From contig CAJLPK010000036.1 in NCBI GenBank assembly GCA_905208455.1, forward strand, positions 1 through 15,403: a stretch of DNA of 15,403 nucleotides. The letters run 5' to 3'. The position numbers and the translations under genes are program-made. The DNA comes from an uncultured Bacillota bacterium. Its GTDB lineage: Bacteria; Bacillota; Clostridia; Christensenellales; QAND01. Of the stretch, positions 12,086 through 15,403 are shown one piece after another (position 1 is the stretch's first letter; the number at the start of each line of letters is the position of its first letter). The notes beneath the pieces are model-generated. The model saw only the letters and a program-made list of their open reading frames with translations, ran no database searches and was not told the origin of the DNA.

Positions 12086-13646
12086 CTTCCCACCTCTTTA
12101 CTCTAAATTTGACCTTCCCTACGGATTCTTCTTGAAACCAATGTACCTCCGCCGGTCTTTCTTCTCCATAATAGTCGATCATACCATGCCCTTTGACATG
12201 CTGCCATTTATCAGGGCTTCCTCCTAACTGTTCGGCAAGGCCCTCCCCAACACCAGGGTGTAATGGATGTTTTGTTCCTTTTCCAGCAAATACTTTTATG
12301 TCTTGAATATATGTTCCCTCTGCAAAGTGGAAATATTCTCCTGTACTCGGGTCTAATATATCGTAATTCTTTGATTTTGCCCCGACGCTTCTTCCTACAT
12401 AGAATCCATACTTCTTGGACGCTAGGTTTGCTTTGCTGCTTACATTTTTATTATACTCGAAAACCTGGGTTCTGTCTGTCCTTTTTGTCCGTCCTGTCAT
12501 CTTGCAAAACGCATTGTATTTTCCCTGTTTTTCCTTGATTCTGACAGACAGCGCCGCAAACCCTTCCATATCGCCCGCCGCTTCCATCATGGCAGCCCGC
12601 TGCTTTGTATAGCGGATACTGCGTTCCAAAGCCCGCTGCTTTTGGGACAGCGCATAGGCCCTGTCGTTTTGCTCTTTGTTCTGTTTGGCTCTTTCGCGCG
12701 GAATCGTCACCCCCGGAATCACCGGGATTGGATGGTGCCCGCAGTTGATGCCAAACAATCCTGCCGGCTTTCCATAGCTGGTAGAGGATACCGGCGCATA
12801 CCTGCGGCGTTTTCCCTCTCCGTCCGTGAATGTGCCGCCGCTATTGTTCCAGGTAAAAAAACGGCCTTGGTACGGATAGCACAAGGGCCGCGCGCCGCTA
12901 TGCCTGGATACCTGGAAAATCTCCGCCCCGTAATCCTCCTGCCGGATCTTCACAGCTTCTATGGCGGTATTGTGTACCGTGGTGCGCACCGTCATATTGA
13001 CGTAGGCTTCCGGCGTCCACTTTCGCCCTGCCTTGTCATAAAAGCCTGTGATGCCTTCCTTGTGGATTTGCCCCAGCGCCTCCCGCAAGGCCTGTGTGCG
13101 CGTTGCTGTGCCGGTTGCAACACGAGCTGCCTGGGTATCCAGGGTTTGCTGCACAGCACGCATCTGCCGTTCGATGTGCGCCGTATTCGCCACAACCTTC
13201 CGATACTGTGCCAGGGTACTTTGCAGCATGTTGGTATTGACCAGGTTTGTTTTGTCCACCGCCTGCGCTTCCAGCGCCTGCAAGGCCTGCATCACGCTTT
13301 CGCTCGCTAAGACCCCTTGAGAGGGCGGCGCGGTGACTGCCCCTTTTTCCACGCCCTCCTGCAGCGCTTGCTCCACATCCTCCGTCGCCCACAGCGCCGC
13401 GTTTTCTATTGCCTTTTGTATCTCCTCCGGCGCAAGGCCGGTAAGGTTTGCGATGATCTCTACGCTTTCCTGTGTCAGTTGCCCCAGCTCTGACAGCTTT
13501 TGCAGTTCCCATTGCTCAGTGGCAAGGGCCTTGCCGCTTTTTAAGTGCTTGGCCAGGTTTACCAGCAGCGCGTCCACCACGTTGCTGTATATCTGCTCTA
13601 CCGGCTCTGACAGCGTTAGGATCTGCTGCGGTGTGATCTGCGCCAT
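12075..13646 (-). CDS. Phage minor capsid protein (phage_min_cap2/MuF-like) with C-terminal polymorphic-toxin-like domain
   Basis: A 523-aa protein whose start shares a base with the portal stop (TGATG). Residues 1-395 resemble a phage minor capsid 2/MuF-type protein: N-terminal helices, RTTVHNTAIEAVKIRQEDYG, the SRHSGARPLCYPYQGRFF motif (247-264), GINCGHHPIPVIPG (299-312), and the closing TGRTKRTDRTQVF. Such proteins bind the portal and enter the procapsid in a few copies. Residues about 396-523 are unrelated to capsid function. This domain has six histidines, VFAGKGTKHPLH, DKWQHVKGHG and AEVHWFQEESVGKVKF, and low-GC coding. I interpret it as a toxin effector, possibly a nuclease of the barnase/EndoU/colicin E5 (BECR) type. 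That fold assignment is a hypothesis. Confidence 0.88.
   Translation of the reverse strand: MAQITPQQILTLSEPVEQIYSNVVDALLVNLAKHLKSGKALATEQWELQKLSELGQLTQESVEIIANLTGLAPEEIQKAIENAALWATEDVEQALQEGVEKGAVTAPPSQGVLASESVMQALQALEAQAVDKTNLVNTNMLQSTLAQYRKVVANTAHIERQMRAVQQTLDTQAARVATGTATRTQALREALGQIHKEGITGFYDKAGRKWTPEAYVNMTVRTTVHNTAIEAVKIRQEDYGAEIFQVSRHSGARPLCYPYQGRFFTWNNSGGTFTDGEGKRRRYAPVSSTSYGKPAGLFGINCGHHPIPVIPGVTIPRERAKQNKEQNDRAYALSQKQRALERSIRYTKQRAAMMEAAGDMEGFAALSVRIKEKQGKYNAFCKMTGRTKRTDRTQVFEYNKNVSSKANLASKKYGFYVGRSVGAKSKNYDILDPSTGEYFHFAEGTYIQDIKVFAGKGTKHPLHPGVGEGLAEQLGGSPDKWQHVKGHGMIDYYGEERPAEVHWFQEESVGKVKFRVKRWEDES
12078..12461 (-). other. Putative toxin effector domain of the minor capsid protein
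   Basis: Residues about 396-523. Candidate active-site residues by conservation-like appearance are K456, K459/H460, H463, W481-Q482-H483, K485, H487, H502 and K511. The block A-E-V-H-W-F-Q followed by V-G-K-V-K-F-R-V-K forms a terminal beta hairpin. An S-K-K-Y-G-F-Y-V-G-R linker (410-419) precedes it. The layout resembles MuF-fused polymorphic toxins described for temperate phages of Bacillota. Confidence 0.65.
12450..12478 (-). promoter_or_regulatory. Candidate internal sigma-A promoter at the start of the toxin domain
   Basis: The minus strand has a perfect TATAAT (12455-12450) and, 17 bases upstream, CAGACA (12478-12473), matching TTGACA at four of six positions. It lies inside coding sequence, where TAT AAT encodes Tyr-Asn, about 365 bases upstream of the immunity-like start. 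It could transcribe that gene independently of the late operon. A chance match in an AT-richer region is possible. Confidence 0.3.
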
Positions 13647-15310
13647 CAGCTTTCATCCTCCGCCTCGCTTTCCCGTTCCTCCTGCGCTTCCGGCTCCTCA
13701 TTCGGGTTCATGCCCTCTTGTGCATTCGCCTGTGCAAAATCAAACGCCTCTGCGGATACGCTGCCTTCCTGCTTAATCTCCTCTAACTCCTGCACCGCTT
13801 CCTCCTCGGTATACCCCAGCTTTTCCATCAAAAAGCGCTTTTTGCTCATCAGCCCGTTGTTTGCCAGCAAAATGCCCTCGTTGATGTTTGTCTGCCGATC
13901 CTGCAAAATGGAATCGTCGAACACCACCTTGGTTTCCCAGCCAAGCGCCGCTAGGGCTCGGATGCTTGTCCCGTTCCAATGCACATCATATAAGCTTGCC
14001 ACCTGCACAATGGCGTCCACCACCTGATTGATGGCTGTTTTTACCTGCAGTTGGTTCCCTTTGATGGTCTTGTATGTCTTGCTGTTTTCGCTGATAACCT
14101 CTGTGGCCGTCTTTAGGCCCTGTGCCCTGTCAAAGGTAAAGGTGCCGGCGGAAAAGCCCACCTGTAAACAAAGGATAGAAAGCAGCGCGTTGATGGCCTG
14201 TTCATGCTCGCCCACCCGCAGCGAAACGGTGTTGTCCTGTATTTTCAGCGCGTCTGTATCGTCGGATTTCAGCGCCACATACGCTTCATCCGTCGCATCG
14301 AAAAAGCGCCGTACTTGATTTGTCACCGGGTCCTGCACAGTGCGCAGACATTGTGCCGGTACGATGATGCGCTTTCGCCCCAGGCGAAACTCCTGCACAA
14401 AGCTGTCATAGCAAATATCCAGTGCCTTAAGCGTGCTCAGTGCGTTGGCATAGATGGATACGCCCAGCGGGGAATCGTCGTCCAGGTTGTTGGCAATCGC
14501 CGGCCGGTAATAGGCGAACAGCGAGGTGGAAAGCCCTTGCAGCGGCGTTTGCTCGTCCAAAAACGGGTACGCGGCGCTCAGCGGATAGCGAAAGCCCAAA
14601 ATGTCCTGCGGCTCTTTGGCGCTGCTCTGCTTGTATTCCGAGCGGTACGCCTCATTGCTGATCCAGTAGGTCAGCCCGTCCCACTTGTGCCATTCCAGCC
14701 GGGTGTAATAATAGCCGTCCTTGGCCTGCCTGCTGATGAATACGCCGTCCGTCACCTTTGCATTGTCCCAGGCCGTAGGCACGAACTGATCCGCCATGCA
14801 AAAGCCCAGCCGGATGCCGCCGCTGCCCGGGATTACGTTTCCCTCCCCGTCCCGCTTTTCCTCATACCATACCTTGATTGCGCCGCCGCCCAGTGCCAGC
14901 ACTTGCTCGATGTGCTCTTGCATCTTTGTCCAAAAGCCATTTTTTATCAGCACATCATGCACAAATTCATCCAGTAGCTGGCTCTCGCCTGTATCCTGAG
15001 ATACGCTGATTTCGCATTGCTCGCTCCAAATCAAGCCCGCCAATTCCGCGCAGATCGCTTTGGCCGTGTCCATGCGTTCTAAGTCCCGTTCGCGAAGCGC
15101 ATCCTTGACCGTCGGCGCACTGATCCTGTGCCATGGCTTATAGTACCCCCGATACAGGTATTTCCAAATGAATATGCCAAAGTAATAGAACTGATTGAAC
15201 GCCGGCACGCCGCCCACTTCAAAGATGTCCTTAAGCTCCTTTGCCATGCCTGTCTTTGCCTTTGCCAGCTCCATCCAGCCCTTCACCCTCTCTTTCATTC
15301 TTTCAAACAA
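13646..15310 (-). CDS. Phage portal protein (SPP1 Gp6-like)
   Basis: A 554-aa portal protein, the DNA entry and exit ring of the capsid. Its N-terminus is helical (MFERMKERVKGWMELAKAK) with KPWHRISAPTVKDALRERDL and an ICAELAGLIWSEQ helix. Residues 137-150 contain LALGGGAIKVWYEE, typical of Gp6 portals. Residues about 396-412 contain the conserved AQGLKTATEVISENSKTYK motif, followed by the long C-terminal helix. The tail (530-554) is highly acidic. Two starts are possible: TTG 15310, with GAGG at suitable spacing, and ATG 15298, where the spacing is long. I prefer TTG with moderate certainty. The terminase genes should lie beyond the right edge. Confidence 0.93.
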   Translation of the reverse strand: MFERMKERVKGWMELAKAKTGMAKELKDIFEVGGVPAFNQFYYFGIFIWKYLYRGYYKPWHRISAPTVKDALRERDLERMDTAKAICAELAGLIWSEQCEISVSQDTGESQLLDEFVHDVLIKNGFWTKMQEHIEQVLALGGGAIKVWYEEKRDGEGNVIPGSGGIRLGFCMADQFVPTAWDNAKVTDGVFISRQAKDGYYYTRLEWHKWDGLTYWISNEAYRSEYKQSSAKEPQDILGFRYPLSAAYPFLDEQTPLQGLSTSLFAYYRPAIANNLDDDSPLGVSIYANALSTLKALDICYDSFVQEFRLGRKRIIVPAQCLRTVQDPVTNQVRRFFDATDEAYVALKSDDTDALKIQDNTVSLRVGEHEQAINALLSILCLQVGFSAGTFTFDRAQGLKTATEVISENSKTYKTIKGNQLQVKTAINQVVDAIVQVASLYDVHWNGTSIRALAALGWETKVVFDDSILQDRQTNINEGILLANNGLMSKKRFLMEKLGYTEEEAVQELEEIKQEGSVSAEAFDFAQANAQEGMNPNEEPEAQEERESEAEDES

Positions 15311-15336
15311 AGGCCCCTCACACCGCCTTACAATAC

Positions 15337-15358
15337 ATAATTTTATATAATTTTATAT
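15337..15358. repeat. AT-only 10-bp tandem repeat upstream of the portal gene
   Basis: The plus strand reads ATAATTTTAT twice in tandem and then AT, within an AT-rich stretch (15331-15403) of about 19% GC by hand count (14 of 73). It contrasts with the high-GC operon. It may be part of a promoter/leader or the edge of an inserted gene. Confidence 0.6.
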
Positions 15359-15368
15359 CTAATTTTCG

Positions 15369-15396
15369 ATTATCCGCATAAACACTATACTTTCAA
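15369..15396 (-). promoter_or_regulatory. Candidate sigma-A promoter upstream of the portal gene
   Basis: On the minus strand, TTGAAA (15396-15391, five of six matches) is followed after 16 bases by GATAAT (15374-15369, five of six). It lies about 60 bases upstream of the portal start, in very AT-rich DNA. It could start transcription of the head module. AT-rich sequence raises the chance of false matches. Confidence 0.45.
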
Positions 15397-15403
15397 GTAT
15401 TTT

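Larger units (their letters stand above)
11880..12540. other. Low-GC island containing the toxin C-terminus and immunity-like gene
   Basis: Hand counts over 60-base lines give 35-45% GC (one line reaches 50%) between about 11880 and 12540. The flanks give 53-60% to the left and 55-68% to the right; the line 12541-12600 is already 65%. The right boundary falls near residue 368-370 of the minor capsid protein, just before the end of its conserved core. The left boundary falls at the terminator. This is consistent with an exchanged module. Confidence 0.8.

Noticed and set aside
13646..13666. Portal and minor capsid proteins both end in E-D-E-S
   Set aside because: A four-residue match with different codons and contexts is readily explained by chance in acidic tails.
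15359..15403. Fourteen open codons on the minus strand from the right edge to a TAG at 15361-15359
   Set aside because: It could be the end of an upstream gene, but 14 codons in AT-rich DNA are not enough to call one.

Overview
The window is a stretch of late structural genes from a tailed siphovirus, most likely a prophage, of a Bacillota (Firmicutes) host. Every gene I can support lies on the minus strand, so the operon reads from high to low coordinates. The gene order is Gp6-type portal, phage_min_cap2/MuF-like minor capsid protein, scaffold, major capsid, four small connector/minor capsid proteins, major tail protein, Gp15, tape measure, Dit, Tal and BppU. This is the classic layout of Gram-positive siphoviruses of the Listeria A118 type. 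GC is high (about 55-68% in lines I counted by hand), which would suit a GC-rich gut clostridial lineage. No host gene is present, so the host cannot be named.

Head module (about 15310 to 8184): portal, minor capsid protein, a 52-aa gene, two small accessory genes, scaffold, major capsid protein, head-tail connector, stopper-type protein, minor capsid 2-type protein and tail terminator-type protein. Tail module (8181 to 172): major tail protein, tail assembly chaperone, Gp15, tape measure protein, distal tail protein, tail-associated (hub) protein, BppU-like receptor-binding protein and two small proteins. The left edge cuts the start of a gene with a peptidoglycan-binding domain, probably the beginning of the lysis module. 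Genes are tightly packed with TGATG, ATGA or TAATG junctions and strong Shine-Dalgarno sites.

The most interesting element is a probable toxin-immunity cassette carried by the head operon. The minor capsid protein has a normal MuF-like core (about residues 1-395) followed by a roughly 125-residue, His-rich C-terminal domain that looks like a polymorphic-toxin effector. Its stop codon overlaps the start of a 52-aa gene (11927-12085), the expected position of an immunity gene, and that gene ends directly in a rho-independent terminator. This cassette sits in a sharply bounded low-GC island (about 11880-12540, mostly 35-45% GC), which points to module exchange by recombination. A perfect TATAAT hexamer inside the toxin domain could drive the immunity gene separately in the lysogen.

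Three intrinsic terminators lie inside the operon: after the putative immunity gene, before the scaffold gene, and right after the major tail protein. They suggest control of stoichiometry and/or late antitermination. The C-terminal domains of the major capsid and major tail proteins resemble each other and probably represent one shared surface domain. No insertion sequences, tRNA, rRNA, CRISPR arrays or plus-strand genes were found. No gene-free gap exceeds about 120 bases.
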